A DNA stretch of 64,000 nt from Pyrodictiaceae archaeon. Its GTDB lineage: Archaea > Thermoproteota > Thermoprotei_A > Sulfolobales > WANQ01. Of this stretch, positions 7,976 to 16,559 are shown piece by piece. The stretch is from positions 59,187 through 123,186 of the forward strand of contig WANQ01000043.1 in assembly GCA_015521735.1 (NCBI GenBank), given 5' to 3'. A model generated the notes under the pieces. The model was not told the DNA's origin. It made no database searches and saw only the letters and a program-made list of their open reading frames with translations. Within the stretch, counting starts at the first letter, position 1; each line of letters begins with the position of its first letter. Made by a program: the position numbers and the translations under genes.

Positions 7976-8338
7976 ATGCCCAGGCTTGTAGAGCCATTAA
8001 GTTCTGAGGAGAAGGAAGCTGCTCAGAGAATAATTAAGGCCTTCAACGTTTATGGAGCATTTGTTTTTGAAGCCCGGGAGAAGAACTTATTCTTCAACGT
8101 TATAAGGAAGGCTGGGCTTGAACCATTAATTAACATTAGAGAGCTTCGTAGAAGACGTGTACAAATATACGTAGTACTATTAAACGAGAGGCCGTGTGTT
8201 AACGAGTGTAATTACAGGTGTCGTAGTGTAAGCGAAGATGAAAGAGACATGTGTGTTAACGAGTGTGTACGAGAGTGCCTAGCTAACCGTAGAAAGTATC
8301 TCATAGAGGCCTTAGAGAACGCGGTAGCTAACAGCTAG
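7976..8338 (+). CDS. Hypothetical protein with paired CxxxCxxxC motifs
   Basis: The first 65 residues are helical and basic. The last half carries two copies of a CVNEC-type element, each extended to CxxxCxxxC (about residues 74-82 and 92-100), separated by a short acidic linker. The pattern suggests either metal binding or a pair of antiparallel helices stapled by disulfides, as in CHCH-like hairpins; disulfides inside the cell are common in hyperthermophiles. I do not recognise the family. It follows the 7544 gene by six bases and precedes the phosphoesterase-like gene by 50 bases in the same direction. Confidence 0.7.
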   Translation: MPRLVEPLSSEEKEAAQRIIKAFNVYGAFVFEAREKNLFFNVIRKAGLEPLINIRELRRRRVQIYVVLLNERPCVNECNYRCRSVSEDERDMCVNECVRECLANRRKYLIEALENAVANS

Positions 8339-8388
8339 ATACCCAGAAATAGGTTTTCCACACTAATGGTTAGAGTGAGTGCTGGGCT

Positions 8389-8925
8389 GTGGCTAAAACA
8401 CTTGTACTAAGCAATCTCTGGTATCCTTGGCCTGGAGCAAGTATGATGTTATCCATAGTATTCCGTAGAGAAGAACCAGAAACCATAGTCTTAAATGGCG
8501 ATACAACATACTGTAGACGTGACCAAGAATGCCCCCATGTACTTGATGCTCTAGAAACCATTAGAGCTGCTGCACCCTGGGCTGACATAGTATACATTCC
8601 AGGAGACATAGATATCCATGCACCTAAATGCATTAAGCAAAACCCAGTATTCCGTAGAGAAGTAACAGTAGCTGAAACATATATTGTCGAGTCAATAGAA
8701 GCAAAATACTATATAACACACGGACACCAAGCAAGAGAAGACGAGCTTAGAAGAAAACTAAAACTAGGCCCATGGGACTGGCTAGTCCTAGGACATAGTG
8801 GTAGACTTGAAGAAAACCCCTTAACAAGAATAATACATGTAGGTGGACTAGGATTATACACACCACCAGCACTACAGGGATACCTAGTAATAGAGGATAA
8901 AGGACATAAACTCAAAAAACTATAA
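8389..8925 (+). CDS. Degenerate calcineurin-like metallophosphoesterase (YfcE/MJ0936-like)
   Basis: The order of motifs is that of YfcE-type phosphodiesterases: LVLSNLW (usually SDxH), LNGDTTY (GD at 37-38), IPGDID (usually GNCD, 71-75), THGH (110-113), GHSG (135-138, usually GHTH) and VGGLGLY (usually NPGS). The first metal-binding Asp-x-His pair and the last His are absent, so at least one metal site should be lost or altered. Length (178 residues) is normal. The start is GTG at 8389. It may be an inactive or re-purposed member acting with the two small unknown proteins upstream; that is inference. Confidence 0.75.
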   Translation: MAKTLVLSNLWYPWPGASMMLSIVFRREEPETIVLNGDTTYCRRDQECPHVLDALETIRAAAPWADIVYIPGDIDIHAPKCIKQNPVFRREVTVAETYIVESIEAKYYITHGHQAREDELRRKLKLGPWDWLVLGHSGRLEENPLTRIIHVGGLGLYTPPALQGYLVIEDKGHKLKKL

Positions 8926-8929
8926 AGTA

Positions 8930-9005
8930 CACCATAGGGGGATGACCGGAAAAAGCGTCAGAACAAAATAGATGAAGTATTCACGGACCGGGGGACCCCT
9001 TCCTC
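8930..9005 (+). other. GC-rich convergent intergenic island, possible ncRNA or terminator
   Basis: This stretch between convergent genes is much richer in G and C than its surroundings. It has two GATGA words (8941-8945 and 8971-8975) like C and C' boxes, but the D-box positions read CAGA and CGGA instead of CTGA. A short GGGG/CCCC hairpin lies near 8990-9000. A TATA-like CTATAAAG sits at about 8920-8928. The evidence is too weak to call a guide RNA. Confidence 0.25.
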
Positions 9006-9019
9006 GTAACGTGAAGATA

Positions 9020-9496
9020 CTACTCTTTCTCTTCTTTTCTCAATGTAACTATTAATACTAGTATTAAGCCTATAATCAATAATGCTAATCCCACTATTGT
9101 CTTAGAGAACATAGTTGTATAATACCATAGAAACGATATTACTTCAATTATGTTTGGCCATAGACTCGATAAAAGTATTGTAGCACCTATTATCATTAAT
9201 AATGCTCCAAGAACTAAAATGGCGTTTCTCATAATCTCTTCCCTTTTCATACCCTTCTTTACTTCTTCTACAACGCGTTTTGCTTCCTCATGTAATTCCT
9301 TTTTGGTACAAGGTTCTTTAGGCATTATTATACATGCTATTATGTAAGCTGTTAATACTGCACCAGGATTAATTGCAAATAATGCTACTGCTGCAAGTCT
9401 TACAAGTACGGGGTCTATGTTGAAGTATTCTGCTATACCACCACATACCCCACAAAAAACCTTATAATTTTCACTTCGACACAACATTTTCTTCAA
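9020..9496 (-). CDS. PspC-domain membrane protein
   Basis: Residues 1-60 match the PspC domain: a basic start with Cys (MLCRSENYKVFCGVCGG), then AEYFNIDPVLVRLAAV and a membrane segment ending in IIMP. A charged helical linker (about 62-88) follows, then two more membrane segments (about 90-113 and 130-152) and a KEEKE tail. PspC proteins belong to membrane-stress responses in bacteria; in archaea they occur alone and their role is not established. It stands alone on the minus strand, 120 bases downstream of the nucleoside importer operon. Confidence 0.85.
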   Translation of the reverse strand: MKKMLCRSENYKVFCGVCGGIAEYFNIDPVLVRLAAVALFAINPGAVLTAYIIACIIMPKEPCTKKELHEEAKRVVEEVKKGMKREEIMRNAILVLGALLMIIGATILLSSLWPNIIEVISFLWYYTTMFSKTIVGLALLIIGLILVLIVTLRKEEKE

Positions 9497-9619
9497 AGAC
9501 CATTAAACCTCTGTGGACTCAATCGTGGCCGTGTTCTATCTAGGCATTACATGGTTAAAAATAGTATTACTTACAAAAACGTTTTAGCTAACATACCACT
9601 GTATTATTCGAGAGGGTCT

Positions 9620-10525
9620 TTACTCTCTCTTGTAGGGTCTACCTACGTGTGCTGGTGGTCTTGACCTACCTATTAGTCCTGCTACTACTGCTATTGTTGC
9701 TATATAGGGTATTGTATTCATGAGTGTTACAGGTATTATTGCTTTTATTGCTGCCATGTTCTTTATCCACTCTGCTAGTGTCCAGAAGAATCCGAATAAT
9801 GCTCCTCCACCTAGAGCTAGTATTGGGTTCCAGTTAGCAAAGTTTACTAGAGCTAACGCTATGAATCCACGCCCTGCTGGTAACTCCTTAGTTATTGCTG
9901 CAAGCCAGTCTATGCTTAGAAATGCTCCCGCTAAACCTGCTAAAGCTGCACCGTAAACTGCTGATAATAATTGAGTTAACTCAACGTTAACTCCGACAAC
10001 ATCTGCTGCTTCAGGGTTTTCTCCTACAGCTCTTATCTTTAAGCCTATACTGGTCTTGTATAAGAGATAGTATGTTCCTATGGTTATCAATATCATTACT
10101 ATGAATAATGGGCTTATCTCTATGCCTGGTATAATTGGGACTTTTGCTTCTAGTGGTGGTGTATAGTATCCTCTTACACCCCATACAGCTTCAATACCAA
10201 ATGCCACTGTTCCTAATGCAAACAAGTTAATTCCCAGGCCACTAATAATGTGGTCTCCTTTAAGGTAAGCTGTTATGTATCCATGGATTAAGCCTATTAG
10301 TGCACCCATACCTATTCCTGCTAATACTCCAATCCATGGATTCATAGCCATTTCAGCAAATACTACTGCCATGAACCCTGATAAGAGCATTATTCCCTCT
10401 AATCCTATATTGACTATGCCTGCTCTCTCAGCTACAATCTCACCTACAGCTGCTAGGATGAGAGGTGTCATTGCATAACTTGTTCCACGTAGAATATCAA
10501 GTATCATAACTAATTCTTCTGTCAT
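9620..10525 (-). CDS. ABC transporter permease, BMP/nucleoside type (NupQ-like)
   Basis: A 301-residue membrane protein with about eight hydrophobic segments. The sequence EIVAERAGIVNIGLEGIMLLSG is split typically for the BPD_transp_2 family of nucleoside importers, and GENPEAADVVGVNV is the cytoplasmic loop that contacts the ATPase. It is the second permease of the importer; its ATG at 10525 overlaps the first permease stop by four bases. The final tail (RPPAHVGRPYKRE) is cytoplasmic. Confidence 0.92.
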   Translation of the reverse strand: MTEELVMILDILRGTSYAMTPLILAAVGEIVAERAGIVNIGLEGIMLLSGFMAVVFAEMAMNPWIGVLAGIGMGALIGLIHGYITAYLKGDHIISGLGINLFALGTVAFGIEAVWGVRGYYTPPLEAKVPIIPGIEISPLFIVMILITIGTYYLLYKTSIGLKIRAVGENPEAADVVGVNVELTQLLSAVYGAALAGLAGAFLSIDWLAAITKELPAGRGFIALALVNFANWNPILALGGGALFGFFWTLAEWIKNMAAIKAIIPVTLMNTIPYIATIAVVAGLIGRSRPPAHVGRPYKRE

Positions 10526-11628
10526 AGCTCAACACCTCTTCTCCTAATCATTCTTCTACGAATAAGTCTAATTAAACCAGGCATGGCCAGAGCCCAAACA
10601 ATTATGCCTTGAACAGCTTTAACCATTTCTAATGGTACTCCTGCAGTTGTTTGCATACCACGTGATCCAGCTGATAATGCTCCAATAAATATTGCTGCTG
10701 GTATTATCCCTAATGGATGATTTGCACCTATAAGTGATACAGCTATTCCATCAAAACCGTAGCCAAAGAGATTCGATAAACCTGTAGTTATGGCGTAACT
10801 TGGTGGTCTACCAGTTATCTCGCTTACACCTGCAAGTCCTGCAGCAATACCTCCTATAATGAATGCCCATAGCATTGTCTTCTTAGGATTAATACCTCCA
10901 TACCTAGCTGCTGTGGGGTTAAGTCCTGTTGCTCTTATCTCGTATCCTAGCACCATATGCCATAGCAGATAGTATACTATAAATACTGTTATTATAGCTA
11001 TAATGAAGGATACTGAAAGCTCTGTACCCCTTATTAGTAATGGTAGTCTTCCTGGAGGAGGCATGCTAATGGTTTTTGAAGCATCTATAGGGTTAGGATA
11101 AACGTATACTCTAGCGTATTCTACTATCCAGAATGCAATCCAGTTCAACATTATAGTTGATACAACCTCGTTAACGCCTCTCAAAACCTTTAGTAGACCT
11201 GCTATTAGACCCCATGCTGCAGCTAATAGTGATCCTACGATAAATGCTAATGGGAGATACAATGGTCCTGGTAGAGTCCATGATGCTACTATTACTGCTC
11301 CAAGTGCTCCCATGTACATTTGTCCTTCAGCACCAATGTTGAAGAGACCTGCTCTTACACCTATAGCAAATGTTAGCGCTGTAAGCATTACTGGTGTTGC
11401 AAAGCTAAGCGTCATAGCGATATAGTATGGGTCTGTGAGACTAAGTGATGTTTCAAACATTGCAGCATAAGCTTTTATGGGGTCAAAACCCCCCATATAC
11501 ATCATGAGTCCTGCTATGACGAAGCCTACTATAATAGCAAATATTATTTCAACTAACTTTTCAAGAGTACCCTTAAGGAGTACGAGTTTTCCTTTTAAAC
11601 TACTTAAGCTACCCATGTAGATCACCAC
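10522..11628 (-). CDS. ABC transporter permease, BMP/nucleoside type (NupP-like)
   Basis: A 368-residue membrane protein of the BPD_transp_2 family. FNIGAEGQMYMGALGAV and ATGLNPTAARYGGIN are the family's conserved segments, and about nine membrane helices are visible. It pairs with the downstream permease to form the channel for nucleosides or similar solutes. The start may be GTG at 11628 or the ATG four codons later (GSLSSLKGK follows). It lies 12 bases after the ATPase gene. Confidence 0.92.
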   Translation of the reverse strand: MVIYMGSLSSLKGKLVLLKGTLEKLVEIIFAIIVGFVIAGLMMYMGGFDPIKAYAAMFETSLSLTDPYYIAMTLSFATPVMLTALTFAIGVRAGLFNIGAEGQMYMGALGAVIVASWTLPGPLYLPLAFIVGSLLAAAWGLIAGLLKVLRGVNEVVSTIMLNWIAFWIVEYARVYVYPNPIDASKTISMPPPGRLPLLIRGTELSVSFIIAIITVFIVYYLLWHMVLGYEIRATGLNPTAARYGGINPKKTMLWAFIIGGIAAGLAGVSEITGRPPSYAITTGLSNLFGYGFDGIAVSLIGANHPLGIIPAAIFIGALSAGSRGMQTTAGVPLEMVKAVQGIIVWALAMPGLIRLIRRRMIRRRGVEL

Positions 11629-11640
11629 GTACGAGTTTTC

Positions 11641-13209
11641 TTAAGAGGCTTCAAGCACTTTACGATTTGAAGAAGTATTCTTTAATTGATCCATGTGGTA
11701 GCCTCCCATCATTAATCCTATTTGCTCTTCTGTTAGTTCTTCGGGTTTGGCTATGCCCATGAATTCTCCTTCATACATTATTGCTACTCTATCACTTAGC
11801 TGTAATACCTCATCTAGGTCAGCTGAAACTAGTAGTACTGCTTTACCTTCATCTCTCATCTTTATCAGTATTTTACGTATATATTCAGTAGCTGCCACAT
11901 CTAATCCACGTGTTGGTTGTGCAGCAACTATTACTACTGGTGTCTTGCTAAGTTCTCTTCCAACTACTAGTTTCTGCTGGTTACCTCCACTAAGACTTCT
12001 TGCTGGTGCACGTACTCCTGGTGCTACTATTTCGAATCGCTCAATAATTTTCTTTGCATGTACGTTAATGTTTTTCCACTTCATGTTTAATAACTTGCCT
12101 ATGAATTTTTTCAATCTATGTATACCGAGTACACTGTTCTCGGCAACAGTCATGTCTAGTACAAGGCCTAGCTTCTGCCTATCTTCTGGTATGTGGCTTA
12201 AACCCATGCGGTATAGTTCTGATGGAGGCTTATTGGTTACATCCCTACCCATTAATATAACCTGGCCTTTCTCAACTCTTCTTAGCCCGGTTATTGCTTC
12301 AACTAACTCTGATTGACCATTACCCTCAACTCCTGCAATACCAAATATTTCTCCAGAATATACTGCAAACGATACGCCTTTAACAGCCCATCCTCCTAGA
12401 TCACTTCTAACCCATAGATCCTTAACTACTAGTACTGGTTCACCTGGACGTGCAGGTTTTTTCTCAATCCTAAACACTACTTCCCTACCAACCATCATCT
12501 TAGCAAGCATTTCAGGAGTTGCTTTACTAGTTTCTACTACTCCTACAACCCTTCCTCTACGGAGAACTGTAACTCTATCGGTAACCTCTAATACTTCTCT
12601 AAGCTTATGTGTTATGAATATGATAGTCTTACCTTGCTTTTTCAAATTCCTTAAGGTTTCAAAGAGTTCTTTTGTTTCAATTGGTGTAAGATTAGTTGTA
12701 GGCTCATCAAGTATTAGTATATCGACGTTTCTGTAAAGCATTTTAAGTATCTCTATTCTCTGTCTTACACCAAATGGTAAGTCCTCAACTTTAGCATCTA
12801 AGGGGATTTTTAGACCAGTAGTCTCCATCAACTCTTCTATTTTCTTACGATCAATTACCTTACCTGGTAGCCCTAATATGATATTCTCGTAGGCTGTAAA
12901 TGCTGGTACTAGTGCTAGGTGTTGGTGAACCATTCCAATACCGTGTTTTAATGCTTCACTAGCACTCTTAAAATGCACTTTTCTTCCACGGATATAGATT
13001 TCACCAGAAGTTGGTCTAAGCAATCCTGACAGTATTTTCATTAACGTTGTTTTACCTGCACCATTTTCTCCTAGAAGCCCATGTATTTCTCCTTTCTTTA
13101 CCTCAAAGTCTACTCCACGTAGTGCAACTGTTCCATCGGGGTATACTTTGACTATATCCTTCATGTACACTATTGTATCATTTCGTGGCAAGGAACTACG
13201 CCCCAACAA
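11641..13209 (-). CDS. ABC transporter ATPase with two nucleotide-binding domains (NupO-like)
   Basis: Two ABC domains lie in one 522-residue chain, as in ribose and nucleoside importers. The first has Walker A GENGAGKTT and Walker B ILILDEPTT, with FGVRQ in place of the LSGGQ signature, as is usual for the N-terminal half of this family. The second has an imperfect Walker A (GVEGNGQSE) and a proper LSGGNQQK signature, so the sites are asymmetric. The longest start is TTG at 13209; GTG or ATG starts just before MKDIVKVYPDG (about codons 14-16) would remove a non-conserved leader. It powers the two permeases downstream. Confidence 0.92.
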   Translation of the reverse strand: MLGRSSLPRNDTIVYMKDIVKVYPDGTVALRGVDFEVKKGEIHGLLGENGAGKTTLMKILSGLLRPTSGEIYIRGRKVHFKSASEALKHGIGMVHQHLALVPAFTAYENIILGLPGKVIDRKKIEELMETTGLKIPLDAKVEDLPFGVRQRIEILKMLYRNVDILILDEPTTNLTPIETKELFETLRNLKKQGKTIIFITHKLREVLEVTDRVTVLRRGRVVGVVETSKATPEMLAKMMVGREVVFRIEKKPARPGEPVLVVKDLWVRSDLGGWAVKGVSFAVYSGEIFGIAGVEGNGQSELVEAITGLRRVEKGQVILMGRDVTNKPPSELYRMGLSHIPEDRQKLGLVLDMTVAENSVLGIHRLKKFIGKLLNMKWKNINVHAKKIIERFEIVAPGVRAPARSLSGGNQQKLVVGRELSKTPVVIVAAQPTRGLDVAATEYIRKILIKMRDEGKAVLLVSADLDEVLQLSDRVAIMYEGEFMGIAKPEELTEEQIGLMMGGYHMDQLKNTSSNRKVLEAS

Positions 13210-13320
13210 TAATGTGATAGAATGTTACTTCCAGCCCTGACTCAGTGTGTGATAGAAGGGGGTAGTTTGGGATAAAAAACTAGTGGTTTAAACAAGTATA
13301 TTCTATTGTCAATGCTTGAG

Positions 13321-14751
13321 TTAGCCTGCTGGTACTCCTAGTTTCTCACGTATTTGCTTAATCTCGTTAGCATCTAATGGTATCATCTTCTCAATATCAG
13401 AGAACTTTAAGCCCCATACAGCTACGTCTGGAGTAGTCTTTAGCTTTTCTGCTAGTTTGTCAACCTCCTCCCATATCCATGCTGGTATACTCTCTCTCAT
13501 CTTCTTAACCTTCTCTATTATCTCGGTCTTGTTTACCTTTCTACCTGCTTGCTCTGCTATTGCTAGGAATGTTTCTAGGTCTTCTAGCTTACTTATACCT
13601 ACACCTCCCTCCTTGAGGCCTAGTTCTAGTACACCACCATACTTGTCTAGTTTACCTGCATAGTAGTCTAGTGCCCTCTGAACAGCTGTATACACACCTA
13701 CGTCTACGCGCTTCATCATGCTAGCGATTATGAATCCTGGCTTAATCCAGTCCTGGTCACTGTCAACACCGATCGCGAACGGTGGTCCCATGTCTCTACC
13801 CTGTGCTTTACCAGCCTCTTCTACTGCTTCGAATATTCCTAAACCAGTAGCGCCAGCAACGTTGTATACTATACATGCTCCTTGTGCTAGCTGTGCTTCA
13901 GTTGCAGTCTTACCTCTTGCTGGATCATTAAATGCTCCAGTATATGTCCAGAGCACGTTTAGCGGCTTAATTTCTTTACCTGTGTACTCCTTGTATATTT
14001 CTTCACCGTATCTTATACCCCAATAGTATCCTGCTTCGAACTTGTATAGTACTGGTATCTCCATTCCTAGGACTACTCCTACTGCTGAGCAGTTGAAGTA
14101 GTGGGCTACCATTCCAGCTAGTGCTCCAACTAGAGCACTACCCTCATGCTCCTTGAACAGTACGCTTAGAACGTTAGGCTTGTCTGGTATGTATCCGTCA
14201 ATTATAGCGAATAATTGGTCGGGGTATTCGTCTGCTACTTGTTTTACTGCATCTGTCATTAGGAATCCTACTGCTACTATTACTAGGTATTCACCTGTTC
14301 TAGCAAGGCTTCTTAGGTTTGGTAAGTAGTCTGCTTCAGTCTTGCTCTGTACTTCTACTAGCTCTAAGCCAAAGTCCTTTGCTGCTCTACTACCACCTAG
14401 GTATGCCATGTCATTGAAGCTTAGGTCTCCTCTACCACCTATGTCGTATACTACTGCTATCTTCTTTCTAGGCGGCTTATAGGTTGGTGTAGGTGATGGG
14501 CTAGGTGTTGTAGTAGGACTCGGTGAGGGAGTAGTGGTGGGTGAAGGCGTGGTTGTTGGTGTTGGAGATGCTGCAACAGTTGTTGTGACTGTGACTGTGC
14601 TTGTGACAGTCTGTGTTACTGTTTGTGTTATTGTTGTTGGTGCTCCAGCCATTGTTCCAGCATAATATGCTGCTATACCGACAACTATTATTAACACGAT
14701 GAATATGGCTGCTAGAGCTGAAGTTGATATAGCCTTATATAGTTTTCTCAT
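13321..14751 (-). CDS. BMP-family substrate-binding protein
   Basis: An N-terminal membrane segment (about residues 9-33) is followed by a Thr/Pro/Ser-rich linker (about 38-92) of TPSPSPT repeats, then the BMP fold beginning at KKIAVVYDIGGRGDLSFND. This is the typical archaeal form, anchored by one helix and a probably glycosylated stalk, in place of a bacterial lipoprotein; no lipobox Cys is present. The domain matches PnrA/Med-type nucleoside-binding proteins. It is the first gene of the importer operon (binding protein, ATPase, two permeases), separated from the ATPase by 111 bases. Confidence 0.92.
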   Translation of the reverse strand: MRKLYKAISTSALAAIFIVLIIVVGIAAYYAGTMAGAPTTITQTVTQTVTSTVTVTTTVAASPTPTTTPSPTTTPSPSPTTTPSPSPTPTYKPPRKKIAVVYDIGGRGDLSFNDMAYLGGSRAAKDFGLELVEVQSKTEADYLPNLRSLARTGEYLVIVAVGFLMTDAVKQVADEYPDQLFAIIDGYIPDKPNVLSVLFKEHEGSALVGALAGMVAHYFNCSAVGVVLGMEIPVLYKFEAGYYWGIRYGEEIYKEYTGKEIKPLNVLWTYTGAFNDPARGKTATEAQLAQGACIVYNVAGATGLGIFEAVEEAGKAQGRDMGPPFAIGVDSDQDWIKPGFIIASMMKRVDVGVYTAVQRALDYYAGKLDKYGGVLELGLKEGGVGISKLEDLETFLAIAEQAGRKVNKTEIIEKVKKMRESIPAWIWEEVDKLAEKLKTTPDVAVWGLKFSDIEKMIPLDANEIKQIREKLGVPAG

Positions 14752-14956
14752 ATAGAATCAACCCCGTTTTAAACCATGCTGTAGTTGTAGGCTACTGTCA
14801 GGTCTAGTATAGTGTAGGTGAGGGAATTAAAGCTAACTTTTAATAGATGCTAAATTAACAACAATGCGACTTATACAGGTAAACTCTACCTAGTAATACT
14901 TGCTTTAACCCATTATACACTATCTAGGAGTATTTTGTTATGTAGGGTAAGACAAG

Positions 14957-15919
14957 CTATCTTAGATGTTCTACGTCGCCAGCATAGACTAATATTCTTG
15001 TACCATTAGTTAGTTTTACTACTAGTGATCCATCATCTGCTATGTCTTCAGCTAAACCTTCAATTGTTCTACCATCTATTAAGTGTACTCTAACTCTGCT
15101 ACCTATAGTTGTAGAGTATTTTCTCCATAAACTTGTTATTCTATCGTATTGTTCCTCAACTAATGCCTTATAGTTTTCGTTGAATCTGTAGAGTATTGAT
15201 CTAAGTAGTGGTATTCGTGGGAGCTTTCTACCAGTTATGTTTGCTAGAGTAGTAGCCTTGTCTTTAAGCCAGCTAGGTAGGTCATTGTTTACGTTTAATC
15301 CTATGCCTAATAGGATGTAGTCCACTATGTCTGCTTCTACTCTACCTTCAACTAGAATACCTGCAAGCTTTAAGTCATTGTATAATACGTCGTTAGGCCA
15401 TTTAAGCATTGTTTTAACTCCTAGAAACCCTTCTATACCTTCTACAATAGATGCTCCTGCAACGAGGCTTAGTAGTTGTAGATACCTTATTTTCCTTGGC
15501 CTAAGAATTATTGTAAACCATAGTCCTCCTTTGGATGCAATCCATTCTCTACCCATTCTCCCCCTACCCTTACTCATTTCCTCTGCTAGTACTATTGTTC
15601 CTTCAGGCACGCCTTGCCTAGCTAGAGCTTCTGCTATATCTTGTGTAGAAGCACATTTCTCTACGTAGTGTACTCTAAATTTCAGTGGTCCAGGGATATC
15701 TCTTACATATCTATCAGCTAGTGATAGGTCATCTGATACAAGTAACCTATACCCACGTCTTGGATGAGTTTCAATAACGTATCCTAGGAGTTTAAGCTCC
15801 TCTACTAGTCTGTGGACCATTGCCCTAGATAATCCTAGTCTACGTGCTATTACTGGCCCAGGAACATAGTCTTTGGTACTAGAGAGTATGTTTAGAATCT
15901 CCCTTAGCCTTTGATCCAA
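14957..15919 (-). CDS. birA: Biotin-protein ligase with N-terminal DNA-binding domain
   Basis: Residues 1-62 form a winged helix-turn-helix (RLGLSRAMVHRLVEEL near the recognition helix). The catalytic domain follows, with the biotin/ATP loop GRGRMGREW (118-126), KWPNDV (173-178) and K184, and a small C-terminal domain. It attaches biotin to carrier proteins such as the acyl-CoA carboxylase BCCP. The retained DNA-binding domain suggests it also represses biotin genes, as in Escherichia coli. The start overlaps the EcfT gene by 41 bases, so it belongs to the biotin uptake operon. Confidence 0.95.
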   Translation of the reverse strand: MDQRLREILNILSSTKDYVPGPVIARRLGLSRAMVHRLVEELKLLGYVIETHPRRGYRLLVSDDLSLADRYVRDIPGPLKFRVHYVEKCASTQDIAEALARQGVPEGTIVLAEEMSKGRGRMGREWIASKGGLWFTIILRPRKIRYLQLLSLVAGASIVEGIEGFLGVKTMLKWPNDVLYNDLKLAGILVEGRVEADIVDYILLGIGLNVNNDLPSWLKDKATTLANITGRKLPRIPLLRSILYRFNENYKALVEEQYDRITSLWRKYSTTIGSRVRVHLIDGRTIEGLAEDIADDGSLVVKLTNGTRILVYAGDVEHLR

Positions 15920-16559
15920 GTGTCTCCTTACCCATCCCCTTATACCTGGTATTGCGTGTAATTAAGTATTTACGAGTGTAAAAGTATTCTATGAACGATA
16001 GTGTTGATGTTAGAGCTAAATACGTAGTTGCAGTTAGGGTTGCAGTCAGCCTCTTAATGAAGCCTGCTCTTCTAAGGTTAACACTGTAGACTTCTAGAAT
16101 CCTAGTATAGTCAATGTATAATGTATATGCTAATCTAAAAACCAGTGCAAGAGCTAGTGCTAGGTTGGGTGACTTACTTGAAATAACTGCTATGAGGTGT
16201 AAGGGGTCTATTAAAGCTATTGTAGTAGAAGACAATAATACCAATACCATGAGTCTTAAAGAGCTAATAGTAGTGAACTCAAGGTCTATGAATCCCATGA
16301 TATACTGGAATGTTGTTGATAGTAGCATGAATGGTACTAGTAGTACTAGTAATGCCTTTGATACCTTAAACAATACCTTGAGTCCACGTAGCTTCAATAA
16401 AACTACTAGTAATACTGCTACATACAGTAGCAACCATATAGGCTTAACCATGAACACGGTAAGCGATAGGATAGTAGTAGACACTATAACTATGATAGGA
16501 TTAATTCTCCTATGGATTCCAGGTATGAATAACTCGAATATCTCAGCTAGTAGCTTCAA
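15879..16559 (-). CDS. bioN: Energy-coupling factor transmembrane protein (EcfT/BioN)
   Basis: The 226-residue protein has about five membrane helices and the CbiQ/EcfT cytoplasmic region with an R-R-A-G motif (NLRRAGFIKR, about 161-170) that couples to the ATPases. Its tail is hydrophilic and basic. It lies between the double ATPase (17-base overlap) and BirA (41-base overlap). In this operon it would join BioY to the ATPase for biotin uptake. Confidence 0.85.
   Translation of the reverse strand: MKLLAEIFELFIPGIHRRINPIIVIVSTTILSLTVFMVKPIWLLLYVAVLLVVLLKLRGLKVLFKVSKALLVLLVPFMLLSTTFQYIMGFIDLEFTTISSLRLMVLVLLSSTTIALIDPLHLIAVISSKSPNLALALALVFRLAYTLYIDYTRILEVYSVNLRRAGFIKRLTATLTATTYLALTSTLSFIEYFYTRKYLITRNTRYKGMGKETLGSKAKGDSKHTL

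Noticed and set aside
13214-13250. Repeated TGTGATAGAA words with a CTGA between, as a C/D RNA
   Set aside because: The boxes read GTGATAG, no final D box is present, and the spacing is irregular.
14470-14580. Tandem-repeat DNA with short G/T-rich units
   Set aside because: It encodes the Thr/Pro/Ser linker of the BMP protein and needs no other explanation.
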